Positions 1 to 11,640 of a DNA stretch of 64,000 bases are shown piece after piece. The DNA comes from Capsicum annuum (Eukaryota; Streptophyta; Magnoliopsida; Solanales; Solanaceae), in assembly GCF_002878395.1 (NCBI RefSeq), contig NC_061122.1, forward strand, positions 80,853,088 to 80,917,087, in the 5' to 3' direction. The position numbers and the translations under genes are program-made. Each line of letters opens with the position of its first letter. Positions within the stretch are counted from its first letter, which is position 1. The notes beneath the pieces were generated by a model. It searched no databases, had not been told where the DNA came from, and saw only the letters and a program-made list of their open reading frames with translations.

Positions 1-1065
1 ACCCATCTATATGTCATCCTTAATTCCTAGCTTCAATAATCATCAACAAAGACTTACACTCTCATTTGGAAACATATCTACATCTCTAATCACACAATCA
101 TAGCCTACCAAGACCAAACTTCTATACTTATATTTTTTCCAAACCATGAGAATAATAATCATACTAAAAAGGCTCAACATCTTCAATCATAACTCCTTAA
201 CTTAGCTATCAAGAACAACATAAATTATCTAACTAGCCTTTCTCCACCTAGAAACTCAACGTTACTACTAACCACACAATATGCAATAATCCTCAAAAAA
301 TAATCCAGCCCCATAGCACCTTGGGTACACCTCTACAACATACTTAATTACGAACACATGATCTTATACTCTTGTATACACTATTCAGGCCTACTAGATC
401 ACCTCCATATAACTAGCATCAACAATCGAACCATCAACTGTTCAAACTTAATGTCTAGATCTAAACATGATTTACAACCCAATCTCACACAAAATTTTCA
501 CTTCAAAACTATAAAACATAGCATTAAGAAAAACTAGTACATAATGACAATTGATCATAATCATATGGCATATCGTATTCATAATCTATTAACACATCCT
601 CTTTCTTCATATCATTACTATTTACCCATCTTAACACCTAAATTACTTTCATAGCCCTATAAATTTCCACTAAACTTCCTCTTGCAATCTCAGGAAAGCC
701 TAAATTAACAATACTCAACCACCAAGTACTTCCATTAAAACCTATACTTTCCTAGCACAACAAATACCATCAATAACTCTTTTCATACTTCAAGCAAACA
801 ACAATCCACCTTAACTAATAATCTTCTTCTCTAACTTCACTAAACTAACAAACAAGGGTATATCACTTCATTATTAATTCAATCATAAGCAAAAATTTAG
901 CTATACATATTCAATAAATCGCCTTTACCACCATTCTTGACACTACACTTCTAAACCTACAGGTTCAACGAACATAAGACTTTCAACTAAACGTTACTAC
1001 TTCTGTCACTACACAGAAACCCACACTTTCAACTAACACCAGAACAATAAGATAAACAAAAAATT
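1..1065. other. AT-rich stretch, no gene recognised
   Basis: This stretch is AT-rich and biased to A and C on the plus strand, with stops in all frames. I see no ORF resembling gag or pol, no LTR edge and no RNA gene. By position it should be the interior of element Q, whose 5' LTR starts at 1900 on the minus strand, but no Q coding sequence is recognisable here. It may be a degenerate interior or an unrelated insertion. Confidence 0.4.
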
Positions 1066-1200
1066 GCTAGTGAATCGAAATAGTCCTCACACGGCTTCAC
1101 TAGACTTTGGTTTTGTGTTTTGATTAAGAAAATTATATGAATAACAAAGCAACTATGCTAGTGAATCAAAATAGGCCTCACACAGCTTCACTAGACTTTG
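1066..1200. repeat. Direct repeat pair of about 44 bp, 91 bp apart
   Basis: Two near-identical blocks at 1066-1109 and 1157-1200 both begin gctagtgaatc and end cttcactagactttg. They differ at a few positions and are separated by an AT-rich spacer of about 47 bp. Each block carries an internal inverted match (ctagtgaa / ttcactag) and could form a hairpin. No TSD or flanking coding sequence identifies a parent element. Confidence 0.8.
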
Positions 1201-1640
1201 ACTTTTCACAAACATAATGATAACAAAATTACATAATACAAGAGATAGAAACTTGACACACAATATTCAATGATCTAAGAATACACCTTACTCTGTCTTA
1301 ATTAAATAACTCATAAGAACGAGGGCATAACTTAAATTTGAAGGACTTATAACACACTAGAAGGCTTCTCTTAAGCCACTTTATGAAACTTCTGCCAGCA
1401 AATATAAGAGCATTATCTAGGGAGAAAATTGGAACTTGCCAAACATGTTACTTTAAGAACATAGATAGAGAAGTATAGATTATCATTATGGATTATAAGG
1501 AGAAATTTGAAAGCACATCTGACTCAGGCTTTGTATATGATTTTTTGACAGGCCTGATAAAGCACTTTAGTTTTTGGAACTCAAAAGTACTGATAGGATA
1601 CTTTTGTTGCTCCCTTATAATTCCATAACTATCTATAGAG
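1201..1640. other. Unassigned sequence inside Q
   Basis: No gag-like reading frame was found on the minus strand, where the start of Q gag would be expected after its leader. Short ORFs only. Nothing further is recognisable. Confidence 0.35.
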
Positions 1641-1899
1641 AATTAAGCTCAACTATTTCTGATACCTTAGAAATAAGGCAGAGATGACCTGACTAGAGTA
1701 AGATGAGAATCTGTATAAGTTTCTTGGAGAACTTTTCTATAGCACAATTTAAGACTTAAAAGAATAGAGAAATTTCCTAAATGCCCTGTAGCCTCTCGAA
1801 GAAAAGTATAGATGTCTCCGTACCGTTCTGCAGGACTCTACTAGACATGGCTTCATAGACACCCTAGAACACTTGAACTCTATACTCTGATACCAAGTT
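1641..1899 (-). other. Element Q PBS and 5' leader
   Basis: Reading leftwards from the LTR edge, the minus strand gives tggtatcagag (plus 1885-1895), an 11-base match to the initiator-Met tRNA primer site, starting a few bases inside the LTR. The following leader resembles that of H (plus about 57,200-57,335) in the shared phrases cctctcgaaga and aggactctactagaca. It also resembles the T leader at 62,010-62,064. A gag start is not recognisable beyond it. Confidence 0.7.
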
Positions 1900-4266
1900 T
1901 GTAATGCCCCAAAATCGGGTCTCGAGACGTCACACGGTGCATAAGCTAACCCTTCTACTGTCATAACTCATAAGCAACTGAACAAAAAGTATAAATCTAT
2001 ACAAATCTATAAAAATTTAACTCTTTTCTAAATATGACAGATACAAAACTGAATTTACAAGATTACAACTCTGCTTTTACAACCAAAACTGAAATAGAAT
2101 ACATCAATTTCTACTGACTGTCTATGAAGCCTCTACTAGTACTGACTATAGGTAGCTGGGTCATGACTCCCAACTATCCCAACTCAATACGGCTGGATAA
2201 AGAAAATACAACACTTCTCGAACTGTATAACTAACTCAAGCCCTTGAATCAAAAAGACTCATCACCTGCTGACTGGATGTCGCGAACTGACTTAATCTGA
2301 AGATGTACACTATACCTTGTACCTATATTTCGAGAAAATATAGCCCACATATGAATATGTAGGTCAGTACCATGGAAACGTACCGAGCATATTGGGGTGC
2401 AATGCATATATAAAATAATATCTTAATATTATCACAGTTTATAAAATTATTCATGCTGATATAAGTGACTCACTTAGCTCAAATTAAAATCATCATAATC
2501 ATAAGAGATAAAATATATCGGGTGAAACATGTGAGTCATCATAATAAATCTCAATTCACTTCCATCTCGATTCCAAATCATCAAAGCAATCAAATCTCAT
2601 AAAAATTCTCTTTGGAATACATGTTCATTAAATTTTTCGAAAATAATGACTTTCTCAAACTCAGTCTTTTAAAAAAATATGTTTTCCTCTCAGATAAAAG
2701 AATAAGATTTATCATATTAGATAGGAGAATACACATACACACATTGGGAGTCTCTTACAACTATCATAAACCATGTGAGCTACATCGAGTCCAACATCCA
2801 ACCCACGTTAGGGAGAGCTGTCCTATCCTTGCCATTAGAGTAGGGCCTTAATCTTTTGTTCACTAGTGATCACTATATCAATCAGCCTTAGGCTCAAATT
2901 CTACGGGGGCACATAGTTCTAGGGATGTACCAATCACATCTATACCTCTCACTCGGTGCTAAAGACTACTCTCGAACTTAGCTCAGATCATTTCAAAACA
3001 AAATCTACAACAACGTAATTCAACAATTCATATCGGGAGCCATCATGCTACCCTTTTTCATAATAAATCAACATGTGGATTTTTTTCTCATTCAAGTTCA
3101 AAAATAACTCTTTCAAGATCAAAAGATCAAATCATTAAAATACCAAGGTGTGTATAACACATTACTTCACCAAAGATCATAATCTCAAAGAGGGTTTAAA
3201 TCCCATATATCAACACTTGAGCAAAACATTTCAAGATTTATACTTTGTATAGCAAAAAAGTATAACTCATATGAAAATCTAGAAATTCAACTTGAAACAT
3301 GATATTAACATCAAAACTCAAGGAATTTATCTTTAAGACATCACAAAAATATCATAGTTTCTTGAACAAGAATATAGGATAATAGTTTACATCTCAAATT
3401 CATAATTAAACAAGTAAAATCATGTATCTTCATAATATAATATAAATTTTTGGGCACAAGAATGAAAGGATGTTCTTGTTGAAAACCCCACATACCTTAA
3501 AATTGAAGCTTTGGATGAATTCTTAACCTTGGGACTCTATTCGTGAAAATAATAAGTGCTTCTTGTAGCCCTCGGAATGGAGATTCTGAACCTCGAAGAA
3601 TTATTGAAAACTCATGGTTGAGTCTTGTGATATTTGAATTTTTAGATTGAAACTCTAATGAATGTTCTTGGTAATTTTGAGAGAGAGTAAACTTATTTTG
3701 GTGTTATGGGAGTTTAATCCCTTGTTATTGACATATATGGTAGTGTTTTTGGCACTTGGAAGTGAGGTATGCGGTGTACAACCCATGGGAGACCTTAAGG
3801 TGTACGTCCTACACCTTATGGCAGACATTTAAGTGTGCCTCGCACTCCCAATTTCATACATTTGATTGGGCGGCGCATTGCCCATCGCACACCCTTACTG
3901 CCTCTCACAAAAAAGGGTATAACTCTTCGCTCGGGTATCAAATTTTTCAAAATTGGCATTGTTCAAAAGATAATTCAATTATCTATAATTTGATAGGTCT
4001 TGGGATGAAAAATTCCATGTATGTTAAGAGATATTCACATTTGAAGTTGACCCTTGTAGAATTGAATGTCAAACTTTGGATGAATCAATTGGTCTTAGCT
4101 CAACCTTGTTCTAGGTCATTACTATAAATATTTTCCACCTTTAAACTACTCCATAGACTAGGATAATGATCATTCAAGTTGTATTCACGTTAGAATCACT
4201 TGGGTTAGAACTTAGACGCGCAGGAACGGCGGTTAGAATTCTAGCACAAAAATATGGGGTATTACA
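1900..4266 (-). repeat. 5' LTR of Ty3/gypsy element Q
   Basis: The block starts (minus strand) tgtaatacccca at 4266 and ends tggggcattaca at 1900, giving TG...CA termini and about 2,367 bp. The PBS lies directly inside the left edge, so this is a 5' LTR of a minus-strand element whose body extends left and out of the window. The interior matches the E3 and S1/S2 LTRs in recognisable phrases, for example the ccatggtactgacctaca motif (opposite strand near 2,360-2,375). A CG-rich patch lies at about 3,849-3,892. It is inserted in the 3' LTR of H. The right flank is gtatt (4267-4271); the matching TSD would be outside the window. Confidence 0.8.
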
Positions 4267-4268
4267 GT

Positions 4269-4510
4269 ATTATCAAGAGTTGGAATTAAACTGGTCAAAA
4301 AGATCAATAAGACTTAGAATTAAACCAGTCATAAATATCAACAAAAACTCGAAATTGAATCAGTTATAAAAATCAACAAAACTCAATATTGAATTGGTCA
4401 TAAATATCAATAAGACTCAAAATCAAACCAGTCATAAATATCAACAAGACTCAAAAGTAAATTGATCATAAATATCAACAAGACTCAGAATTAAACCAGT
4501 CATAAATATC
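4269..4510. repeat. 34-bp minisatellite in the H 3' LTR, about 7 units
   Basis: The unit contains agactcagaatt and gtcataaatatcaaca and recurs at a 34-bp spacing (gac at 4414, 4448, 4482). The homologous place in the H 5' LTR (about 58,390-58,560) has about five units at the same period. Units touch each other without unique spacers, so this is not a CRISPR. Confidence 0.85.
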
Positions 4511-5272
4511 ATCATCATTATTATAGCATGGTCAATAACATAAATAACAATGAAATTATCCTTCACATCTACCAATAATATCATCAAGTACTAAGGTTTC
4601 TCACCATAACCTCAATACCCCTTCCCAAGAGTCTAATAGGCATAAAGGTTCACCAAAGCTAACATGTTTCATAGCCTAAGGTGGGCTAAGAGTCCACTCT
4701 AATTCTTGAATTCCAATTTTGGAAAATTTCTACTTGAACTAGGCTTAAGCTATCTAATTTCACTTTTAGATGTCAAACAAGCCTTAATTAGCCCTATGAT
4801 AGGAATTTAACCTAAAACATGAGTAACTAGGTTCATTATGCCTAAATTGACTAATCCAAGTCATTCTCATTCTAAGAATGATAGAAAAACTCTAATTCAC
4901 CTAAAGTACAAGGGAACAAGCTAAAGAATTCAAGCTTGCGGTGTCAAATGTGCCTAAATGGCTCAACTAATCCCAAGTCTTATAATTCATCACAAAAACA
5001 CCTAAAACTCATCCAATATAACAATATATCATAATTATACTAAAAGATAGCTCAATCTAACTAGGATTAAACCTAGCGTACCTCGATGTCGAAGAATGTC
5101 ATGAATCGCTAAACCTTTGCTTTCCCCTTTCGATAAGCCTCTTCAAGATTTCAAGCTATTAAAATCAAATTTTATATGTAAATATGAGAACAAATATACC
5201 AATATTGCACATTGTGCTTCTAGTCCAAAGACGATATCAAAAACCCCATGTGGGTCCCACTTATGCAACCAC

Positions 5273-5277
5273 ATTTC
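5273..5277. repeat. Left TSD of element P (atttc)
   Basis: Five bases directly before the P 5' LTR. The right copy at 13457-13461 is atttt, a single C/T difference. Joining 5277 to 13462 restores continuous H LTR sequence, matching 59,300-59,350. Confidence 0.75.
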
Positions 5278-6993
5278 TATAATGACCCTCCAGGTCAATT
5301 TCTATATTTCTACTTATTTCTTCCATTAAATTCTCTACATAGATTCCCAAGTCATTTATAACTTGCTGGGTTTGTAGTTCGATTATTGAGCAGTCTATTT
5401 GGTTTTTTGAACTAATTCCCTATTTAGAAGTCTTTGCTGGTTCTAAATGGCCACCGAGCAAAAATATTAGTAAAATAATCTTAGGTATAATTTCTAACTA
5501 TGCCAGCAGCTCTATAATATTGATTTTAGGCAAGGTGGTCCTTTGGTTTGGGTCTCATTGAACCCAAGTCCATTTTGATCCCATTGGTTGGAAAGTTAAA
5601 ATATCGGAAGATATGGGTGTGAGGACCACAATTTGTCTAAAAAAACCTCCAATGGAAAATCCTACATTACCAATACGTCTAAAAAATTAAATTTACTAGG
5701 GTTCCATAGTTTATTTGCAAAAATTAGAGTCCAAATGGGTTCTGGAGGTCAGAAACAAAATTTGGACATTGTTGGCACTAGAGCATGGTGATTGCAACAC
5801 ACATCATGGTGATTGTGCCATAGCGATCGCGACACCTATGGTGGCAATCGCGGTACCTCCAAACCTGGAAGGGCTACAAATAGGTGGCACTAAAGCATGG
5901 TGATCGCAACACACATCATGCTTAAGTGAACGTTACTTTAAATTTGGTACTCCCATAAATCAACAATGGAAGTGACCTAATCTTCCACTTAGAAAGTCTC
6001 TAATGAACTCTTCACCTAAAAATTATACAACATTCTTTTATCCAAGAATGGAGGCTATGAATTCTAAAGCTAAACCTAAAAATTGGGGAAGATAGAATTT
6101 GATACATGATGTTTGGGTTTGAATCATTATGTAAAAATTAGGATCAGCCACGTGCATTTCCAGTTTTACCCTTGGGTTGATTTCTTTCGCTAAGCTACGA
6201 TTGTGTGTAACTTCCGCGATCACAGTTGGATGAATTTTGCTTGACTTTCGCAATCACGATCAGCAGACCACGACCGTTGTACCTGAGGCCTTGCTACTCC
6301 AAGTCTTTATCTGTATTTTTTTTTGCTCCCTTTTGATTATTTTTAGCTCTATATTAATGAGATACGTGCCTATATGATGGTACGATTATGGTTATGTTTC
6401 CTTTATATTTCTCTTAGGTGTGCTCTCTGGTGGTATGGGATGTCATGATAAATTTCTTACTTTATGCACTAGTTGGTGTATGGATGCCAACTTTGTACTT
6501 ATGTTTGCTTGTGATTGCACTTGTGTTGCCTTATGATTTTGAATTGCTTATTTCTTATGCATGATGATATTGGCATATATTGATTCCTTATGTTATATTG
6601 TTATTTTGATATTTAATACTTGTGATGTATGGACATAATACCATGCGTTGATGCCTTATGTTATATTGTGATTCAGATATTTCATGCTTGTTATGTACAG
6701 CGATATTGGCATGTGTTGATGCCTTATGTTATACTCTTTTTCTGAATTGCTTACTTATTATATACAGTGATGATGGAGATAATTTAGGTTTGATTCTGTA
6801 CCTTGACTTATTTATGATTATCTTGCATTTTATCATTCTTATATCATGATTTAGCTTAGTCAGCCGATGATGTCTACTAAGTACCCATTATTTTGGTACT
6901 TGTACTACATTTTTAAACCTTTTTGGTGCAGATTCGAGTATTACATATCATCATTGATCATGATTCATTAGGTTATTGATTCTCAGATATAGG
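5278..6993 (+). repeat. P 5' LTR, deleted and interrupted
   Basis: 5278-5930 matches 8847-9440 of the 3' LTR (shared phrases include aaatggccac and gcgatcgc-type blocks). 6340-6993 matches 12,360-13,125. The roughly 2.9 kb that lies between these in the 3' LTR is absent. In its place is a 0.4-kb segment (about 5,935-6,340) that I cannot match. The last roughly 330 bp of the LTR and the PBS are missing. Confidence 0.7.
5935..6340. other. Unmatched 0.4-kb segment within the P 5' LTR
   Basis: This replaces the middle of the P LTR. It contains gcgatcac- and cgcaatcacgatc-type CG-bearing motifs (about 6,200-6,285) like those found upstream of TATA boxes in other LTRs here, so it may be a fragment of another LTR. 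No edges with TG...CA or a TSD are clear. Confidence 0.35.
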
Positions 6994-7600
6994 GTAATGA
7001 TACGGGAAAGACAAGGGAAGCACGAAACAAACACCAAATCAATCCACTAATCTTAAGAATTCGAGGACCAAGATGGAGACCACACTTGGATTTGCTACCA
7101 ACAACAAGAATACAAGATACAAGAGTATATTTTAATACCAAAACAGCTAAAAAAACGTGATGAACAAGATGAACAACAATAATACAAGTTTTGAATTCAA
7201 CGAAGACCCCAAAACAGTCCACTACACAACACATCATGATTTGCAAGAAAATAAAGATAGATAGTGAGACCAAGATTATTACAAGATTAAGAACCAAGTG
7301 TATTTCAACACTAACCCCTAATGAATGTAACAATCAAAACTACACTCTTACGGTGAGCACCAAGGGAATGAACTCACCTCAAGATCTATCATTTTCAAGA
7401 AAAGATCAATATTGGCTTTTCCAAGCCCTATGCTAAGGATGACTTTTCCAAGCCCTACAACTAAGGGTGTTACACTCTCAAAAGATACAAAATATGTCTT
7501 TCAATTCTTCATCATTCCAAATCTAGTGAAAATAAGACTAAGGGGGCCTATTTATAATATATTACAAATGAATATAAAAAGACCACTTTGCCCTTAATGA
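6994..7600 (-). repeat. Unclassified LTR-like fragment at the P 5' LTR/gag junction
   Basis: P LTR homology stops at about 6,993, and gag-like sequence resumes after about 7,600. The segment begins tgatacggg (6997). On the minus strand it carries a good TATA box (tataaatagg, plus about 7,549-7,558). It may be a minus-strand LTR piece. No TSD was found and orientation is uncertain. Confidence 0.35.
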
Positions 7601-7791
7601 GAGGGGTGGCCATGATGTGTAAATACACCATATGTAATGTCCATGGATCAGCCAAATCTATTAGTTCTGGATCTGCCTATGGAATGTGTTATAGTTGTGG
7701 GGGCCATGGTCACTATTCTCTAGAGTGTCCTCTTCATGGGGAGATTGTTGCTTCATCTCAAAGTGTGATGCTATTGTTGAGAGTCCGTTGA
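7601..7791 (+). pseudogene. gag: P gag remnant: CCHC zinc knuckle
   Basis: Codons 7687-7728 read CYSCGGHGHYSLEC, a textbook CX2CX4HX4C knuckle of a Ty3/gypsy nucleocapsid, which binds element RNA during packaging. Only about 60 residues of reading frame survive. The capsid part upstream is missing, and the frame ends at a stop 63 bp after the knuckle. Protease is absent: RT linker sequence begins almost at once in another frame. Confidence 0.8.
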
Positions 7792-8215
7792 TTGACTCTA
7801 TTCTTACTATTTATGTGATTTTTGATACGTTCCCTATTGTCCTTCCTGTTATTCCCCCTGTCCATAAGATTGAGTTTGCTATTGACCTTGAGCCTGGTAC
7901 CTATCCCATTTCTCTGGCACCTTACCATATGGCTCCTATCGAGCTTAAGGAGTTGAACTCTTGGCTTTAGGATCTTCTTGGTAATGGTTTTTATTAGACT
8001 AGTTATTTCCCCTTAGGGTTTCCCTGCATTGTTCATGAAGAATAAAGATGGCTCTTTGCGTATGTGTATTGATTATAGACAGCTTAGTAAGGTGACGATA
8101 AAGGACCATTATCCTATATCTCATATTAATGATTTGTTTGACTGGCTTTAGGGTGCAACCATCTTTTCTGAGTTTGATTTGAGGCTTTGTATGGTAGGAG
8201 ATGTTTTCCTCTAGT
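7792..8215 (+). pseudogene. pol: P RT amino-terminal remnant
   Basis: One frame reads the PR-RT linker (FAIDLEPGTYPIS, APYHMAPIELKEL) up to a stop at 7968. Another frame carries [20 protein letters not shown], typical of the RT fingers, with further stops. Homology ends near the first catalytic Asp region (FSEFDLR). The palm FIDD motif is gone, so the fragment cannot polymerise DNA. Confidence 0.8.
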
Positions 8216-8846
8216 TGAATGGGTTGAAACTTCTGAGGTTAAACCCCCATGGTATGAATATGCTTCAGGAGTGATTCGATAAAGTCAGGGTATTTTAGGA
8301 TTGACTGAGAGTGGATTGGAGTAGGCAAAGGGCTTATGCATACCTTTGGCCTTGTGCCTATATATTTGGAGTTAGGGATTGTGTATTCCTCTGTGTATTG
8401 CCCGTGAAGGTTGTTATGAGGTTGGGGAGGAAGGAAAAGCTCAGTCCGAGATATATTGCTCCTATTGAGATTCACTACGTTGTTGGTGAGGTAGCTCATG
8501 AGTTAGCTTTAACTTTGAATTTTATTATAGTTCATCCAATTTTCCATGTTTCTATGTTGCAAAAATTTAGTCCTGATCCTTCTCATTTGTTTATATAGGA
8601 CTCAGCCCAGTTAGACAAGTATTTGGCCCTATTAAGGAACCTGTGCTTACTTCAGCTAGTGATGTGAGATGATGGCGCCCAGAGAAATTCCTGTTGTCAA
8701 GGTTCAGTTGAGGCACCACCCATTGAGGAGGCCACATGGGAGATCGAGGACGAGAGATGCAGGCCCAGTATCCTCACCTGTTCGACACTTTAAGTATACC
8801 CTCATTTCTTAACTTTCGAGGACAAAAGTTCCTTAGTAGTGGATAT
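8216..8846 (+). pseudogene. pol: P integrase C-terminal and chromodomain-like tail
   Basis: After a deletion of RT palm, RNaseH and IN core, the sequence resumes in the IN C-terminal GPY/F-like region: GRKEKLSPRYIAPIEI, then VHPIFHVSML (8311-8598, stop). The tail EEATWEIEDEMQAQYPHLF follows in the frame at about 8,730-8,790. That tail is the chromodomain-like end of Tekay/Del elements, thought to steer insertion toward heterochromatin. The segment ends at the gtagtggatat stretch before the 3' LTR. Confidence 0.8.
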
Positions 8847-9435
8847 TGTAATGACCCTCCAAGTCATTTTCTATATTTCTACTTACTTTTGCCATTAGAG
8901 CTTCTCCGTAGCTTCCCCAAGTCATTTATGACTTGTTGGAACTAATAATTTGTTATCGACCAGTTCATTTGGTTTCTTGAACCAATTTTCTATGTAGAAA
9001 TCGTCATTGGTTCCAAATGGCCACAAGGCAAAAATATCAGTAAAACAATCTTGGATCAAATTTTGATTGCACCAAAGCTCCAAAATATTAATTTTAGGCA
9101 AGGTAGACTAATGGTATGGGTCTCATTGTACCCAAGCCCATTTCGACCCATTGGTCGAAAGGTTAAAATATTAAAAGATATAGGTATGAGGCCCACAATT
9201 GGTCTCAAATACCTCAAATTGAAATTCTGACTTCACCAATACATCTATAATGTTGAATTTAGTGGAGTTACATAATTAATTTGCAAAAATTGGTGTCCAA
9301 ATGAGTTTCGGAGGTAAAAAAAAATTGGACTTTGCTGACACTAGAGTATTGAGATTGTAGCCCACATCAAGGCGATCGTGCCATGGAGATAGCGGCACCT
9401 ATGGTAGCGATCGCAATACCTCCATACCAGAGAGG

Positions 9436-9446
9436 CTATAAATAAG
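9436..9446 (+). promoter_or_regulatory. TATA box of the P LTR
   Basis: ctataaataag lies about 590 bp into the 3' LTR, just after a cluster of gcgatcg/agcggcacc motifs (9,365-9,425). This is a plausible U3 promoter. The matching place in the 5' LTR (near 5,870) reads gctacaaatagg, a weakened box. Confidence 0.6.
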
Positions 9447-11344
9447 CCCCTTGGTTGCAAAATTGGCTATTTTTACTTCTCCTTGAGACATAGAAACCCT
9501 AGAATGATATGTTAACTTTATATTGAGTATTAGGTGTGAGTTGGAAGCTTATTTAACATATGATTTCAATATTAACAATGGATTAAAGTTATGAATCCTT
9601 CGTTTTTATGCTTGAATTTCTTTAATTTTTTTACCAAAACCCCTATTATCTCAAAGGCTTGATTTTAGCCCAAATAAGCTTAGTTTTTACTTGTTTCTTG
9701 AGGATTATGATTTCATAATGGTTTATGACATTGGGTTGATCTCAAAAATGTATTTTCCGTTACCCACTTGGGGTTTTTTGGCGCAACACAAATATCGATA
9801 TTCTCATAATGATGTGTAGAATGTATTTTTGATAGCTTGGCTCCTTGAAGAAACTTCTCTAAAGGAAAAAGTGAAGGTTTAGCGGATTGTTGAGCATTAT
9901 TTGGGTTGGGGGTAGGCTAGGCTTACTCCTTGTTAGATTGAGCTATGTTTTGATATAATTGTGATATCTTGTTAGATTGGGATGGTTTTAAGTATTGGAT
10001 TGATAAAATCCAAGACATGGGTTAGTTGGACCCTTTAGGTTATGTGAAATCTTACAATTGAAAATCTTGACTTGTTTCCCTTTGACTTAGGTAAAACAGA
10101 CTTCATTACTCATGTTTGTCATGAGAATGCCTTAGAACACTCAATATTAGGTAAATTGTTGTAGTTGCTCATACATAAAGTAAGTTGGCCTTAGTTGCTA
10201 ATACTAGTGAATGTTGCCTTAGTTCCGTTAAACTTAGTAAAAGTGCTTAAGTAGAATATCTACCTAAGGGCTTATGGTGGCTTACTTTACATCTAAGAGT
10301 TGGTTTAGATACCATAGCCTAGTCTAGGGTAGAAATTTGACTTTGAATGCATTCGGGAATTTAGATGTGGGCTTGTTGACCTACCATAAGTCAAGACGTA
10401 TGATTAGTTCCCTTGAACCCTTATGCTTAGTAATTGACAAGAGAATGCTCCTTGTGGAAATATTGATGATTCCTTGTACTTGTTGGTTATGCGGACTGGC
10501 ATTGAGAATAATGCCCAACAGATTATGCCTTATATGCCTTATTAGCTAAAGTTTATGTCAAGTTATTAATTATGTTGTTGTGATTAACTGTTGTTTTGGC
10601 AAATGAACGTGTTATTTAATGAGCCCTTAACTTTTTTTATCTTTTAAGCCATAAATGATGTTTCGACCATGCTATGAATAAGCTATATATTATCTCATGC
10701 TTCATCCATCGTTCATACTAATAATAAATTATCTTTAGGCCAATAGTGGGCCAACGAATACACTATTAATGGGCCTTTGTTCATGATATCACTTATGGCT
10801 ATGCCCATGCTCTAAAGGCCTAGATTATGAATTTTGGTGATTGCCTTATAAGTTATGTATATGATTGTTGACCAAATTATTGTTAATGTGATGTGTGGCT
10901 ATGGATTATGCTATTAATTAAGCCCAATGTACCTTATCATGTAGATCATTGACTAGACTACTATTTTGGGACTTGGGCTATGATATTACCCATTTTATGT
11001 TTTTGCCTAGTAACCAAATTAGTGCTTTTGCTAGAAATCTCTCTTGTGTCTAAGATTGTGAGTCATGATACTAAGGGCTCTAGAAGGTATATTTGTTGAC
11101 TACATAAGAAGCTATTCTACTGACCATGTTGAACCTGTTAATGCTTTGTAATATTCCCGCTATATATATTAATATATTTATGGATAAATTGTCCTTGATG
11201 ATGATTGATGAGATCTGAAGGTATGTTTCTCTGTACTTCTCTTTTACTTAGCCCTCATAGGGCTTGTCATTTACTTTATCCTTCATGAGGCTTGTCATTT
11301 AATTTAGTCTTTTTGAGGCTCATTCTTTATTACAATATATTGAT

Positions 11345-11640
11345 GATATGATAATGCCCGACAAGGCCCGGGAATATTATGATGATATTTTGATACCCGA
11401 CACAACTAGTAGATATTATGATAATTTGTTGATACCCGATAATGCTAGAGGATATTATGATGATATTTTGATGCTTCGCAAGGCCATAGGATATAATGAT
11501 GATAAATTTATACCCGGTAAGGCCAAATAATATTGTGATGATATGATGATACCTGGTGCGTCCAGAGGATATTATGATGTTACATTGATATCCAGAAAGG
11601 CCAAGATACTGTGATATTATGATGATACCCAGCAAGGCCA
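11345..11640. repeat. 39-bp minisatellite in the P 3' LTR, 8 units
   Basis: A unit of the type gatacccgacaaggcc + gatattatgatgatatt recurs at about 39 bp (motif starts near 11357, 11396, 11435, 11475, 11513, 11552, 11591, 11628). Because 39 is divisible by three, it leaves long open frames on both strands with a 13-residue periodicity. It lies where the H LTR carries its 34-bp minisatellite. Confidence 0.85.

Larger units (their letters stand above)
4267..5277 (-). repeat. 3' LTR of H, outer segment
   Basis: This aligns by eye with 58,390-59,320 of the H 5' LTR. Shared phrases include catcaagtactaagg and ttctcaccataacctc, and the tail near 5,050-5,110 matches 59,110-59,170. It resumes at 13462 after P. 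The left continuation lies beyond Q, outside the window. Both copies contain a 34-bp minisatellite. Confidence 0.8.

Noticed and set aside
4269..4510. Regular 34-bp repeats as a CRISPR-like array
   Set aside because: Units are contiguous and diverged with no unique spacers, and the same block lies inside another copy of the LTR in plant DNA.
10337..10549. 70-codon ORF in the P 3' LTR
   Set aside because: It lies wholly in LTR sequence that aligns with the H LTR, where the frame is not kept.
11330..11635. 101-codon minus-strand ORF with Ile-rich 13-residue repeats
   Set aside because: It is the translation of the 39-bp minisatellite inside the P LTR. Period divisible by three keeps frames open by chance.
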